Of a stretch of DNA of 64,000 bases, positions 9,094-17,955 are shown in pieces. The stretch's first letter is position 1. Each line of letters begins with the position of its first letter. The notes beneath the pieces were generated by a model, which searched no databases, was not told the origin of the DNA, and saw only the letters and a program-made list of their open reading frames with translations. The position numbers were made by a program, and so were the translations under genes. Origin of the DNA: Chitinophagaceae bacterium (GTDB taxonomy: Bacteria; Bacteroidota; Bacteroidia; Chitinophagales; Chitinophagaceae); assembly GCA_947476485.1 (NCBI GenBank), contig CANJQU010000006.1:1-64000 (forward strand). Direction: 5' to 3'.

Positions 9094-10863
9094 ATGAAGA
9101 CGAATTTTTCGAAAATTTCCGGACCGGGCGAGGAGAAGTGGAGCAGCCTTCTGAAATTCATTTCGTTTCTTTTTACAAAACAAGGGTTTGGTGTTTTTAA
9201 GGGCGCGCTCGCAAAGCGCCTGCAACACAAAGGCATCGCGAGGCGCCCCAAAACAGACTACAACTATTGGATACGTGCGCAGCAGGAAATCACACCAGTT
9301 AACCCGAATATTGATGCTTTTTATAATTCCCTGAAAATAAAACCCAGGATCAAGATCATAGTTCCAGCGTTGGGTGTACAAACTGAATATCTGCAAGCCA
9401 CCCGGGCATCTATTTTGGCGCAGTTGTATAGCAACTTTGATGAAGTGATTTTCGCAGATGCGCCGACATATGCAGACATTGAAAGAGAAGGCCCGGTGAA
9501 ACAAGTTATTGACAAAACGGGAAATGACAATTATTCTATTGACTATATATTTTTTGTTGCACCCGGCTGCATTCTAGCTCCGAACTGCCTGCTTGAGTTT
9601 GTAAAACATATTAATGCCCGCAACGCTGATGACATTATTTATGCAGATGAAGACCATATCGCAGACAGCGGAGAATTTCACACGCCGTATTTTAAACCCG
9701 ATTGGTCGCCGGATACCTTTTTGTCACGCAACTATATTGGCGACACATTCCTCGTCAAAAAAAAGCTGTTTGACCAACTTAGAGGTTTACCAGATGACTA
9801 TGAATACAATGACTGCTACGACCTGTTGCTGCGTGCCACCGAGCACACACCTAACATCGAACACGTGGCGCAGGTACTTGTACACAACCGGGCGAATATA
9901 GCCCCTGACATAAAGAACGGCCAGGCGAGAAAAGCAATTGAAGCCGCTCTGGGAAGACGAAACATTGAGGCACAGGTTGTGAACTCCGGTGTCCCCGATG
10001 TGTTTCACATAAAGTACGAGATAAAGTCTGCTGAGAAAGTGAGTGTCATCATCCCTACAAAAGACAATGTGGCATTGCTAAAAAAAGCCATTGACTCCAT
10101 TTTTCAACAAACGGACTATCCTGACTTTGAGATCATCGTATTGAACAATAACAGCACGTCCTCTGAGTTCTTCAACCTGATGAAGGAATACTCCGCGAAA
10201 TACGCCGGAAAATTCCGTTGCATTGATGCGAACATCCCGTTCAACTTTGCAAGGCTGATGAATATAGGTGTGGCTGCGAGTAAGGGAGCCTACATATTAA
10301 TGTGCAATAACGATATAGAAGTGACCCATGCGGACTGGATGACCCAAATGGTATCTTATGCGCAACATAACATGACAGGAGCAGTTGGCGTGAAGCTTCT
10401 GTACCCCGATGACACCGTACAACATGCAGGTATTGTCTCGGTTCCACAGGGAGACACCGGACATCTGTTTGTTGGGATGGACAAGAATGCGCCGGGCTAT
10501 TCCTATAACCTGAACGCCACAACAAATTACTCCGCATTAACGGCAGCGTGCATGATGTGTCGGAAACACGTATATAATGAAGTTGGCGGCATGGATGAAA
10601 ACCTGGCAGTGGAATACAATGATATCGACCTTTGCCTGAAATTCAGGAAACAAGGATATTACAATGTATACTTACCTACGGTAGAGTTGCACCATTACGA
10701 ATCGGCGACACGAGGGCATCCGCTGCGGAGTAAGGAATCGTTCCTCCAGCATGAAAAGGAACTGGCGGTCTTCAGACTCAAATGGCCTGACTTTATTGAA
10801 CGGGATCCCTTCTATAGTGCAAATGTGGGACTGGACGGGAGTTTTACAGGAAGCGCCGCTTAA
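9094..10863 (+). CDS. Two-domain GT2 glycosyltransferase
   Basis: This is a 589-residue cytosolic protein with two GT-A-like halves. The first half (about residues 85-290) begins KPRIKIIVPALG and has YADEDH at 183-188 as an acidic metal-site candidate, but its opening motif is divergent. The second half (about 305-560) begins VSVIIPTKDN and has the clear CNND (404-407) metal-binding motif plus the EYNDIDLCLK acceptor-side motif. This layout is common in enzymes extending rhamnan- or O-antigen-like chains. TTGACA (9050) and TATTTTAT (9071) upstream could give it its own promoter. Substrates are unknown, and whether the first half is active is uncertain. Confidence 0.87.
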   Translation: MKTNFSKISGPGEEKWSSLLKFISFLFTKQGFGVFKGALAKRLQHKGIARRPKTDYNYWIRAQQEITPVNPNIDAFYNSLKIKPRIKIIVPALGVQTEYLQATRASILAQLYSNFDEVIFADAPTYADIEREGPVKQVIDKTGNDNYSIDYIFFVAPGCILAPNCLLEFVKHINARNADDIIYADEDHIADSGEFHTPYFKPDWSPDTFLSRNYIGDTFLVKKKLFDQLRGLPDDYEYNDCYDLLLRATEHTPNIEHVAQVLVHNRANIAPDIKNGQARKAIEAALGRRNIEAQVVNSGVPDVFHIKYEIKSAEKVSVIIPTKDNVALLKKAIDSIFQQTDYPDFEIIVLNNNSTSSEFFNLMKEYSAKYAGKFRCIDANIPFNFARLMNIGVAASKGAYILMCNNDIEVTHADWMTQMVSYAQHNMTGAVGVKLLYPDDTVQHAGIVSVPQGDTGHLFVGMDKNAPGYSYNLNATTNYSALTAACMMCRKHVYNEVGGMDENLAVEYNDIDLCLKFRKQGYYNVYLPTVELHHYESATRGHPLRSKESFLQHEKELAVFRLKWPDFIERDPFYSANVGLDGSFTGSAA

Positions 10864-10903
10864 AAAACTTCACATAAAGGGCGCACAAGAGACAAGGATT
10901 TAG

Positions 10904-13066
10904 CTAGCCGATGATCTTTTTGAATACGGCCTTCATGTTTTCCATATTGAAATTACCGGCGACGTATGCCTTACCAAAGATGGATAGCTTTTGCCATTGG
11001 TTTTTATCTGTATAGACGCGTATGATCTCCGTCAGCATATCAGCCTGCGTATTTACACCTTTGTAAATGAAACCATCGTCCTTTGGCATACCTTCAAAAG
11101 CCACATCTGTGCCCACTACCGGCACGCCCTTTGCCATTGACTCTATGACTTTACCTTTCACACCAGCACCGGACTGCAATGGCGCTATCGCAATCCTCGT
11201 CCTGGTGTATAACGCTTCCAGTTCTTCGACACTCACATCCGGCAAGACACTAAGTGAAGAAAAACGTTCCCGGTGGTTGAAAATAAATTCCGGCATTTTA
11301 GAGCCTGCGATGGTAAGGTATATGCCCTGAGCCTCAAGCCCGGCATACACATTATCGAGGAACCATCTCATAGCATCCTGGTTTGGCGGATGATTAAAGC
11401 CGCCGACAAATAATATCCCTGCCCTGCTTTCATATGCAGCAGTATTGTCCTGCACATTAAAGAAATATGGCGGCACATAGTGTATTGGCTTTGTTATGTA
11501 TTTGTGCAGATAGGCAATCTCTTCGGAACTGATAGCGAGCGAGTCACTGGCGTGCTGGTACATAAAGTCTTCATCGCCCTTTATTTTTTTTGCCATTTTC
11601 AGCAGCGAGTCATCCCTTTTAAGAAGCCCTTCTTTTTCCAGGCGGAGATAGCCAAGATCGTGGCCATAATAAATAGTACGGCCGCTGAAGCGCTGTTGGC
11701 AAAGGAAAGCGAGAATTGGCTTGCACACAGACGACCTGCTGAGAACAATGGCATCGAGATATGACATATTCTCCTTTAAATACTGCCGCCACCGTTTCAA
11801 ATTGAAATCGAACTGGCTGCCATAAAGCACCTCGACCCCCTTTTGCTGAAAATGCTTTTGATAGGTCGTGCCTGCACCGGAGTTCTCGCCCATAAACTTG
11901 ACACTGTAACCAAGTTCCAGCAGCACATCAATGAAATTACTGATGGTACGTGAACCCGCATCCTTATCTATCTGGGGCAGGTAATGATCAATGACCAGGA
12001 CATGTTTTTGATTGGCCGTACGATCGCGCTCATAAAAAACATGTTGTCCTTTCTTCGATTTCAACTTTAACTCTTCTTCCCATTTTTTCCGGAATTTCTC
12101 CTGGTTGATGACCTGGTATGCCTTTATGCCGGCACTGGTATCTGTGCCATGAGTAACTCCTTCAAAATGTATTACCTGTGAAAATGGCTGATAAATAACT
12201 TTATACCCCTTCTGCCGTACCTTGAAACAAAGATCAGAGTCCTCGCAGTAAGCTGGCAAATACAGCTCATCGAAGCCCCCTATCTCATCCCATAGCTTCT
12301 TTGAGATCATTACAGATGCACCGGAAATATAGTCTGCCTCTTTTACATAATTGTACCTCGGATTAAGCGGATTGCCGGTATTACCATAATTCTGTCCGCT
12401 TCCATCGCGCCAGATAATGCCGCCGGCCTCCTGCAGCCGTCCATCAGGATAAACCAATTTTGACCCCACAAGCCCGGCGTCTTTGTTGTGCTCAAAAATA
12501 TACAACAGCTCTGCCAGCCAATTTTCCTGCACTTGAGTGTCATTATTCAGAAAAACCAGGTATTCGCCCCTAGCCTTTGTGGCTGCATTGTTGCAGTTTC
12601 TTAAAAAGCCAAGGTTTACAGGATTTAAAATAAAAACAATATTTTCAAAATTTTCACGCAGGATTGTTGTGTCTTCGGTAGATCTGTCATCGGCGAGAAT
12701 GATCTCATAGTCATTATACCCGGCATGCTCAAAAACAGAATGGAGACAATTGTATGTAAATTCGACCTGGTTGTAGGAAGGTACTATGATACTCACTTTC
12801 GGCCTTGTTACCAATGGCAATACTACCTTTTTGTTCCTGTCATATTGTTGAATAGAGAGTCCTGCCAGGTCAATACTGTCCACATGGTAATGATCATCAA
12901 CCTCACCAAAATAATAATGAGATTTCTTATGTAACAGGCTTTTTATACCAGTAACCGGACCCTTCTTTTTTATTTCGGCGGCGAGATCTTTTATCACTTG
13001 CTTTTTATGCTTGCTTTTCGCAAACCGGATGACATAAGTAATGTATTTCTTCGCCTTTCTTTCCAT
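10904..13066 (-). CDS. GT2-GT4 fusion glycosyltransferase
   Basis: This is a 720-residue protein with two different glycosyltransferase folds. Residues about 88-340 are a GT2 domain (VSIIVPSYNQ, metal motif NND at 174-176, and EDSDLCFK). Residues about 350-720 are a GT4 domain (HVLVIDHYLPQIDKDAGSR, ILFVGGFNHPPN, then SGAGVKGKVIESMAKGVPVVGT). The N-terminal 85 residues are basic and helical. Such fusions usually add two consecutive sugars to one chain. It is convergent with the two-domain GT2 gene and divergent from the initiating transferase. Linkages cannot be predicted. Confidence 0.88.
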   Translation of the reverse strand: MERKAKKYITYVIRFAKSKHKKQVIKDLAAEIKKKGPVTGIKSLLHKKSHYYFGEVDDHYHVDSIDLAGLSIQQYDRNKKVVLPLVTRPKVSIIVPSYNQVEFTYNCLHSVFEHAGYNDYEIILADDRSTEDTTILRENFENIVFILNPVNLGFLRNCNNAATKARGEYLVFLNNDTQVQENWLAELLYIFEHNKDAGLVGSKLVYPDGRLQEAGGIIWRDGSGQNYGNTGNPLNPRYNYVKEADYISGASVMISKKLWDEIGGFDELYLPAYCEDSDLCFKVRQKGYKVIYQPFSQVIHFEGVTHGTDTSAGIKAYQVINQEKFRKKWEEELKLKSKKGQHVFYERDRTANQKHVLVIDHYLPQIDKDAGSRTISNFIDVLLELGYSVKFMGENSGAGTTYQKHFQQKGVEVLYGSQFDFNLKRWRQYLKENMSYLDAIVLSRSSVCKPILAFLCQQRFSGRTIYYGHDLGYLRLEKEGLLKRDDSLLKMAKKIKGDEDFMYQHASDSLAISSEEIAYLHKYITKPIHYVPPYFFNVQDNTAAYESRAGILFVGGFNHPPNQDAMRWFLDNVYAGLEAQGIYLTIAGSKMPEFIFNHRERFSSLSVLPDVSVEELEALYTRTRIAIAPLQSGAGVKGKVIESMAKGVPVVGTDVAFEGMPKDDGFIYKGVNTQADMLTEIIRVYTDKNQWQKLSIFGKAYVAGNFNMENMKAVFKKIIG

Positions 13067-13407
13067 TTAGGTAACCGGGATATTTACAGGTCAGTATCAA
13101 TCATTTGCCCTTCATCAGCCTAAAGCGCTACATCAAAAGGACCCTGCTTACAAAATTAGATAAAGTTTCCGGCTTTCATTGAATTGAAATTCCTGCTCCA
13201 CGACCGTAATAAAACGGGTGTTAATGTTAACAGCGGCGTTTATTATCATAATTGAATTATCACTATAATGCTATGTTTGTATCATAAACTAATTTTCAAA
13301 TGAAGTTTTAACACTCTTTAAGGTAAATATTGGGTGTTAAATATTCTTTTTTTTGGAAAATTAGCACGATTTTTGCCCACCGGTAGATATTCTACCAAAT
13401 TACATTA
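13067..13407. promoter_or_regulatory. Divergent regulatory region with palindromic sites
   Basis: This 341-bp region between divergent polysaccharide genes holds no ORF. It has TGTTAA-TG-TTAACA (13219-13232) and TTAACAC (13308-13314) facing GTGTTAA (13334-13340) across 19 bp, so four copies of one half-site in two inverted pairs; GGGTGTTAA occurs twice. GATTTTTG (13368-13375) resembles the Bacteroidota -7 element. Just after it, GGTAGA-TAT-TCTACC (13382-13396) is a hairpin or operator ending 11 bp before the ATG. It probably controls the initiating transferase. No binding protein is identified. Confidence 0.45.
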
Positions 13408-14157
13408 ATGAAAGATCAGGCTACCTTAGAAATAACTCTAGAAAGATCATCCCCTGTACAGATCCTACCCCAATCTGACATGGCAAGCATACGCTATTTA
13501 TTTCACGAAATGAATCAGCAATATCTTGACCATGAGCCAGCAACATATTATTATACTGTAAAAAGAATGATGGACGTAGTGATTGCGACCTCATTTGTGA
13601 TCCTGGTGATGTCCTGGCTGACTCCTATCATTGCCTTGCTCATTAAGCTATCCTCCAAAGGCCCGGTATTCTTTGTACAGAAACGGACGGGCTATATAGG
13701 TGTGGAGTTTAATTGCTTTAAGTTCCGGACAATGTATGTCAATGATGAAGCAGATATAAAACAAGTTTCAATAAACGACAAACGCATTACGACAATTGGC
13801 AAATTTTTAAGGATCACACATCTTGACGAAACACCACAGTTCTTCAACGTTATCATTGGCGATATGAGTGTGATCGGGCCAAGGCCACATATGCTTTTTC
13901 ATACGCGTCACTATTCTGAATGTATTCCATATTACAATCTCCGGCATGAAGTGAAGCCTGGGATGACCGGTATGGCACAAATAAAGGATTATATCGGCGA
14001 GATAAGCGTGGAACGCGAATTGCGGAAGCGCATACAATGGGACATCTACTACATGAAGAACCGCAGCATTCGGCTTGACATAAATATATTGCTGAGCACA
14101 GCCGGCTGCGTATTCGAAAAAGCATACAGATTGATTACAGGAAAAGGAAAGAACTAG
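13408..14157 (+). CDS. Initiating sugar-phosphate transferase (bacterial sugar transferase)
   Basis: This is a 249-residue enzyme of the PF02397 family (C-terminal catalytic half of WbaP/WcaJ-type proteins). It would transfer a hexose-1-phosphate from a UDP- or GDP-sugar to undecaprenyl phosphate, starting the polysaccharide repeat at the inner membrane. Visible motifs are a re-entrant hydrophobic segment (about 53-75), KRTGY, FKFRTM, the DETPQFFNVIIGDMSVIGPRP core, and KPGMTGMAQI. The long multi-spanning N-terminal half of full-size relatives is absent, which is normal for the short PglC-like form. It has an elaborate upstream region and a strong terminator after it. Confidence 0.9.
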   Translation: MKDQATLEITLERSSPVQILPQSDMASIRYLFHEMNQQYLDHEPATYYYTVKRMMDVVIATSFVILVMSWLTPIIALLIKLSSKGPVFFVQKRTGYIGVEFNCFKFRTMYVNDEADIKQVSINDKRITTIGKFLRITHLDETPQFFNVIIGDMSVIGPRPHMLFHTRHYSECIPYYNLRHEVKPGMTGMAQIKDYIGEISVERELRKRIQWDIYYMKNRSIRLDINILLSTAGCVFEKAYRLITGKGKN

Positions 14158-14181
14158 TATTCCTTCTCGAAACGATACCTG

Positions 14182-14207
14182 AATGCCTGCGAAAGCGGGC
14201 ATTTTTT
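14182..14207 (+). terminator. Rho-independent terminator of the sugar transferase gene
   Basis: A 9-bp stem (AATGCCTGC, 14182-14190, with GCGGGCATT, 14195-14203, including one G-T pair) closes a GAAA tetraloop and runs into TTTTTTATTTT. Confidence 0.9.
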
Positions 14208-14370
14208 ATTTTAGATGAGCCGATCCTCCCGGGAAGAAATTAAAAGGATGGTCTAATTTAGCAACAACACCATCCGGAACACTGACCGGTATAGCGAGAG
14301 CGGTTATAGTGGAAAATCAGCTATCGGTCTGATATTGATCATTTTTTGACGGCATCGTTTTTGTAATTTT

Positions 14371-15219
14371 ATGAAAAACAATTTTATGCGACTCATTATT
14401 ACAGCAACCGATTTTTCAGACGTAGCGAAAAATGCAGCCCACTATGCCTGTAAACTTGCAGCAGACATGGACGCTCGTGTTGTGCTCTTACATTCGTTTT
14501 CGTTCCCTGTTATGTTCAGTGATGTGCCAATGCCAACCAATATGATCGACGACGTGGAAATGGATTCGGAGGAGCAGATCAAAGTAATGGTGGCCGAGCT
14601 ACAAAAATCGCATCCCGCTATCGATATTCATGGGCTGGTGATCGATGGCAACATTATCGATGCGCTGGAAAAGTATACAAAAGAAAACGAAGAGCCATGG
14701 CTGATAGTGCTGGGCAATAGCATGGCAAGCGAACATGCGTCGTCTATAGACAGCATAGTAGTATCGGCTTTCAAAAATCTTAAGTACCCGGTTTTGGCCG
14801 TCCCCCCGGGACTGGCATATGCACCAGTGAAAAAAATGTGCCTTGCCTTTGACAACCGGCATGAGGGAAATACAATCGCACTGACACAACTGAGCGACAT
14901 TGCTATACAACTTAACGCCGACCTTGAAGTGCTGAACCTGCAAGAAGATGTCCTGAACCGTGATAATACCACGGACCTTGACGAGGGCGCAATAAATATA
15001 CTGGCACCTGCTAAACCACGCTTTCATATTATTTATGAGGTAGAAAACATAGAAGCTACGCTGCAGGATTTTGCAGAAAAAAACAATACAGACTGGCTGG
15101 TGATGATACCGCGCAAATATTCGTTTTTCGAAGGGTTATTTCACAGGAGCCATACTACTGCAATGGCTCACAACCGCAATATCCCGATACTGGCATTGCA
15201 TGAGACGAAGGCGAATTAG
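14371..15219 (+). CDS. Universal stress protein, tandem UspA domains
   Basis: This is a 282-residue cytosolic protein made of two UspA-like domains. The first (about 6-148) opens RLIITATDFSDVAKNAAHYA and ends with FKNLKYPVLAVPP. The second (about 150-280) opens KMCLAFDNRHEGN and ends NRNIPILALHE. The ATP-binding G-2x-G-9x-G signature is not obvious in the second half; in the first, VLGNSMASEHASS is a weakened version. ATG 14386 would give the usual USP N-terminus, so the true start may be 15 bp downstream. It is monocistronic between two terminators. A role in stress or redox adaptation is inferred from the family. Confidence 0.85.
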   Translation: MKNNFMRLIITATDFSDVAKNAAHYACKLAADMDARVVLLHSFSFPVMFSDVPMPTNMIDDVEMDSEEQIKVMVAELQKSHPAIDIHGLVIDGNIIDALEKYTKENEEPWLIVLGNSMASEHASSIDSIVVSAFKNLKYPVLAVPPGLAYAPVKKMCLAFDNRHEGNTIALTQLSDIAIQLNADLEVLNLQEDVLNRDNTTDLDEGAINILAPAKPRFHIIYEVENIEATLQDFAEKNNTDWLVMIPRKYSFFEGLFHRSHTTAMAHNRNIPILALHETKAN

Positions 15220-15241
15220 AAATCACGCTAGCATGGTCCAA

Positions 15242-15275
15242 AAAGAAAGCGCCCGTTTTGAGCGCTTTCTTTATT
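15242..15275 (+). terminator. Terminator after the universal stress protein gene
   Basis: An 11-bp perfect stem (AAAGAAAGCGC, 15242-15252, with GCGCTTTCTTT, 15262-15272) with a 9-nt loop, followed by ATTT. It is nearly symmetric in A/T flanks and could also serve the minus-strand pseudogene that ends at 15294. Confidence 0.85.
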
Positions 15276-15293
15276 TGCTTACTATCGCTTTGG

Positions 15294-15613
15294 CTATCTT
15301 TCAATGATCACCTGGAAAACAACATGTTCATCACCAGACGTAACACTCACCGGGTAAGAACCTGCAGCAACCGACTTATCCAGTGTGATAGACCATGAAC
15401 CATTTATGTAACTGCCGTTTACTGGTGTAAGCCTGTCCCAGCCATTGCCTTGCCCGGGACCCGATGAATTCTTACATATCACTGTGCCATCGGTCAGCAA
15501 CAGAGTGACACCAGCGTTGTAGTGTGACGGCCTGTTCGAAGGGGCGTCCAGGTACCTGTTTGTGCAAATGCAGCGGAACACAATAAGCAAAATGAAACAA
15601 CAAAGAAAGACGT
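15294..15613 (-). pseudogene. Relic of a Kelch-type T9SS secreted protein (internal deletion plus frameshift)
   Basis: The 98-codon frame 15294-15590 joins two pieces that normally lie hundreds of residues apart. The first is an N-terminal Kelch/galactose-oxidase-like start (SHYNAGVTLLLTDGTV, then GWDRLTPVNGSYINGSW). The second is the end of a type A sorting domain (VAAGSYPVSVTSGDEHVVFQVIIER). The matching signal peptide is in another frame: TGT TCC GCT GCA TTT GCA CAA reads CSAAFAQ and continues TGTWTPLRT until a one-base loss shifts into the second frame at PSHYNAG. No proper start codon precedes the signal (ACG at 15613). So the gene has lost its start, one base, and its middle. It is a relic, not a small gene. 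Confidence 0.75.
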
Positions 15614-15895
15614 AGCGTTCCTACAACTGTGTACAGCGGAAGACTACATAGCAACGATATTATTACGAATTTGAAAATATGCACGAAAGACAAATCAAAT
15701 TCCTGATTTATCTATAGCAGTACAGCCGAGCAATGACTGGTCAATACAGAGGATAACAAATCAACATAAACGACGGCGAGGAATACTATTTGTTACCGCG
15801 TCAGGCATCCGGCCATGAAATAAAATTGATATCGAAGGATTTTTACGTAATAGCCGTCTAAACAATGCAGGACATAAAACACAGACCTTTACAAA

Positions 15896-17116
15896 ATGAG
15901 AAAGACCTTACTATTTTCCCCGGTATTCCTCCTATTTGCTGCAAATATGCAGGCACAGACCCAGCCGGTTATCACATCCTGGCTGCAGAATACTACCGCA
16001 ACCGGGTATGGAGGATACATCTCGAATGTGCAATTGGTGCAATACAATGCGACGTTTGTATATGTGAGCACTGATTGTATCCCCGCATATGACATTGGCC
16101 CATGGCCAACCAATCCTAACGTGCCTTCTCCGCAAAATTTCGTATGCGAGTTTCCGCGATACCCGGTCCAGAACACCGGGACCCCTACAAAGGTGGGTCT
16201 TGGCTCGATAGGCCTATGGATCAACGGGGTATCGATCTTCAATGCTGAAGATGGTTTTCACTGGGGCGGAACATCCTGGGCAATGGGGCCGGGAACGTCG
16301 TGGAACAGGAATGCGCTTCTCTTTGAAGCCGTGAGCTTCGATTCTTGCCTGGGCCACCCTGCACCGGGGGGCGATTATCATAATCATGTGAACCCAAGAT
16401 GCGTGTATAATGATGCAGACAGTACGCATCATTCGCCTATCATTGGTTTTGCATTTGATGGTTTCCCTATTTATGGCGCATATGGATATTCAGACCCTAT
16501 GTCGACAACAAGCGCCATCAAGCGGATGCATAGCAGCTATGCACTAACTACAGATACTACAAGAGCGGGAGGCCCGCACCCTATCAGCACATATCCATTG
16601 GGGTCCTGCGTAGATGACTATATCTATACTGCAAGCTCTGGAGACCTCGATGCACACAACGGCCGCTTCTGCATTACGCCTGAGTACCCATCGGGCACTT
16701 ACGCCTACTTTGTAACGATAGACGGCAGCCTTAACCCAGCCTATCCATTCGTGATCGGGCCAACTTATTATGGTGTTGTCGGATCAACGAATACACATAT
16801 TACACCAGTGGGTCCAGACACAACCTATACCGGTTCAACAACAGCTACTAACGTAACGTTAAATACAACGATCAAGTATAAAATAGCGCCTAACCCCGTA
16901 GTAGACCATCTCTATATCTATATGGATTCTGCAAACATGAACAATATAAAAGGAAGCCTGTTCGGTGCGGATGGCCGCATAGTAAAAACTGTAGACCACC
17001 TTATGCAGCCAAGCATCGCTTATGCGTTAGATATCAGCGACCTTCCAACGGGGACATATATCCTTTCGTTTGAGGGCAACGGGAAGACTGTTACGGAAAA
17101 GATCATGAAGAAGTAG
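15896..17116 (+). CDS. Secreted YHYH-domain protein with type A sorting domain
   Basis: This is a 406-residue exported protein with a signal peptide ending near MQAQ (residue 21). The YHYH domain occupies about residues 100-290, with the family motif GGDYHNH (Tyr161 to His164), then GFAFDGFPIYG and the closing GTYAYFVTIDGSLNPAYPFVIGPTYYG segment. The clustered histidines suggest metal binding. The C-terminal 75 residues (KIAPNPVVDHLYIY ... GTYILSFEGNGKTVTEKIMKK) are a T9SS type A sorting domain, so it should be displayed on or released from the cell surface. It directly precedes mbnP- and mbnH-like genes, which suggests a shared copper-related job. That link is inference. Confidence 0.88.
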   Translation: MRKTLLFSPVFLLFAANMQAQTQPVITSWLQNTTATGYGGYISNVQLVQYNATFVYVSTDCIPAYDIGPWPTNPNVPSPQNFVCEFPRYPVQNTGTPTKVGLGSIGLWINGVSIFNAEDGFHWGGTSWAMGPGTSWNRNALLFEAVSFDSCLGHPAPGGDYHNHVNPRCVYNDADSTHHSPIIGFAFDGFPIYGAYGYSDPMSTTSAIKRMHSSYALTTDTTRAGGPHPISTYPLGSCVDDYIYTASSGDLDAHNGRFCITPEYPSGTYAYFVTIDGSLNPAYPFVIGPTYYGVVGSTNTHITPVGPDTTYTGSTTATNVTLNTTIKYKIAPNPVVDHLYIYMDSANMNNIKGSLFGADGRIVKTVDHLMQPSIAYALDISDLPTGTYILSFEGNGKTVTEKIMKK

Positions 17117-17171
17117 CGCTGTGGAATTCCAATGAAGCGCATCAAGATCCGGTAAAAAAATTCCAATGAGG

Positions 17172-17179
17172 TACCTTTG
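17172..17179 (+). promoter_or_regulatory. Bacteroidota -7 promoter element before the MbnP/MbnH pair
   Basis: TACCTTTG fits the TAnnTTTG -7 consensus exactly and lies 15 bp before the GTG start at 17194, so the transcript leader would be very short. No clear -33 TTG is seen at the usual distance. An 11-bp sequence, AATTCCAATGA, is repeated at about 17125 and 17159, flanking the position of a -33 element. Confidence 0.5.
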
Positions 17180-17193
17180 TGTAAATCCAGGTT

Positions 17194-17955
17194 GTGAAGC
17201 TCAAGATTCTAACGATTGAATTGAAACGAACATTAGCAGTGATCGTGTGCATGGCAACCGTTTCGGTTGCCATGTCGTTTATCATCCGGCCACCTGCGGG
17301 ACACCTTACTGTTTCTTTTGCTCATTACGTGGGCGACAGCGTATTACATCTGGATAGTGTCAGTTACAAAAATGAGCTAGGGCAAGCTTTTACTGTAACG
17401 AAATTTAAGTACTACATCGGCAATATTCGTTTTAAAAAGGCAAGTGGCGGGATCGTTGCGTTTGATGAATACTACCTGGTAGACGAAGAGGAAGAAAAAA
17501 CAAAAAAGATAAACATAGACATCCCGGCCGGCGAATACACAGGTCTTGACTTCATAGTAGGTGTAGACAGCCTGCACAACTGCAGTGGGGTACAATCCGG
17601 AGCCTTGGACCCTGTGAATGCAATGTTCTGGGCATGGAATACCGGTTACATCTTTTTAAAATTGGAGGGCAGGTCACCCGCATCGAAATCGCCGGGAAAT
17701 ATGTTTGAGTATCATATAGGGGGGTATAAGCAGCCTGCAAATTGCATCAGGCATATATCACTTAACTTTACGCAGCCGGTGAGCATAGAAAACGCGACCG
17801 GCAGAGAACTGAGTATTAAAGTTAATGCCGCGGAAGTACTTAGAACACCTGCCGCAATAGACTTCACGACGCTTTCTTCTGTTACGGACTTTCATAATGC
17901 CGCTACTATCGCAGATAATTATGCAGACATGTTCTCTGTGAAAGACACAAGATAA
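17194..17955 (+). CDS. MbnP-like copper-binding periplasmic protein
   Basis: This is a 253-residue protein of the MbnP family (PF20243 type). It starts at GTG 17194, with a hydrophobic export segment around residues 14-31. The family core is visible: GHLTVSFAHYVGDSVLHLDS, FTVTKFKYYIGNI, DEYYLVDEEEE, IPAGEYTGLDFIVGVDSLHN and MFWAWNTGYIFLKLEG. It contains only two tryptophans, Trp146 and Trp148, both in the FWAW motif. In the methanotroph system the di-heme partner MbnH converts a tryptophan of MbnP into kynurenine, which creates a copper site. Here the MbnH-like gene overlaps the stop codon by one base, so translation is probably coupled. Copper handling is inferred from the pair. Confidence 0.85.
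   Translation: MKLKILTIELKRTLAVIVCMATVSVAMSFIIRPPAGHLTVSFAHYVGDSVLHLDSVSYKNELGQAFTVTKFKYYIGNIRFKKASGGIVAFDEYYLVDEEEEKTKKINIDIPAGEYTGLDFIVGVDSLHNCSGVQSGALDPVNAMFWAWNTGYIFLKLEGRSPASKSPGNMFEYHIGGYKQPANCIRHISLNFTQPVSIENATGRELSIKVNAAEVLRTPAAIDFTTLSSVTDFHNAATIADNYADMFSVKDTR

Noticed and set aside
15472-15693. 73-aa minus-strand frame with a hydrophobic start as an independent small membrane protein
   Set aside because: It overlaps the Kelch/T9SS relic in another frame; the hydrophobic stretch is out-of-frame reading of the relic and its leader.
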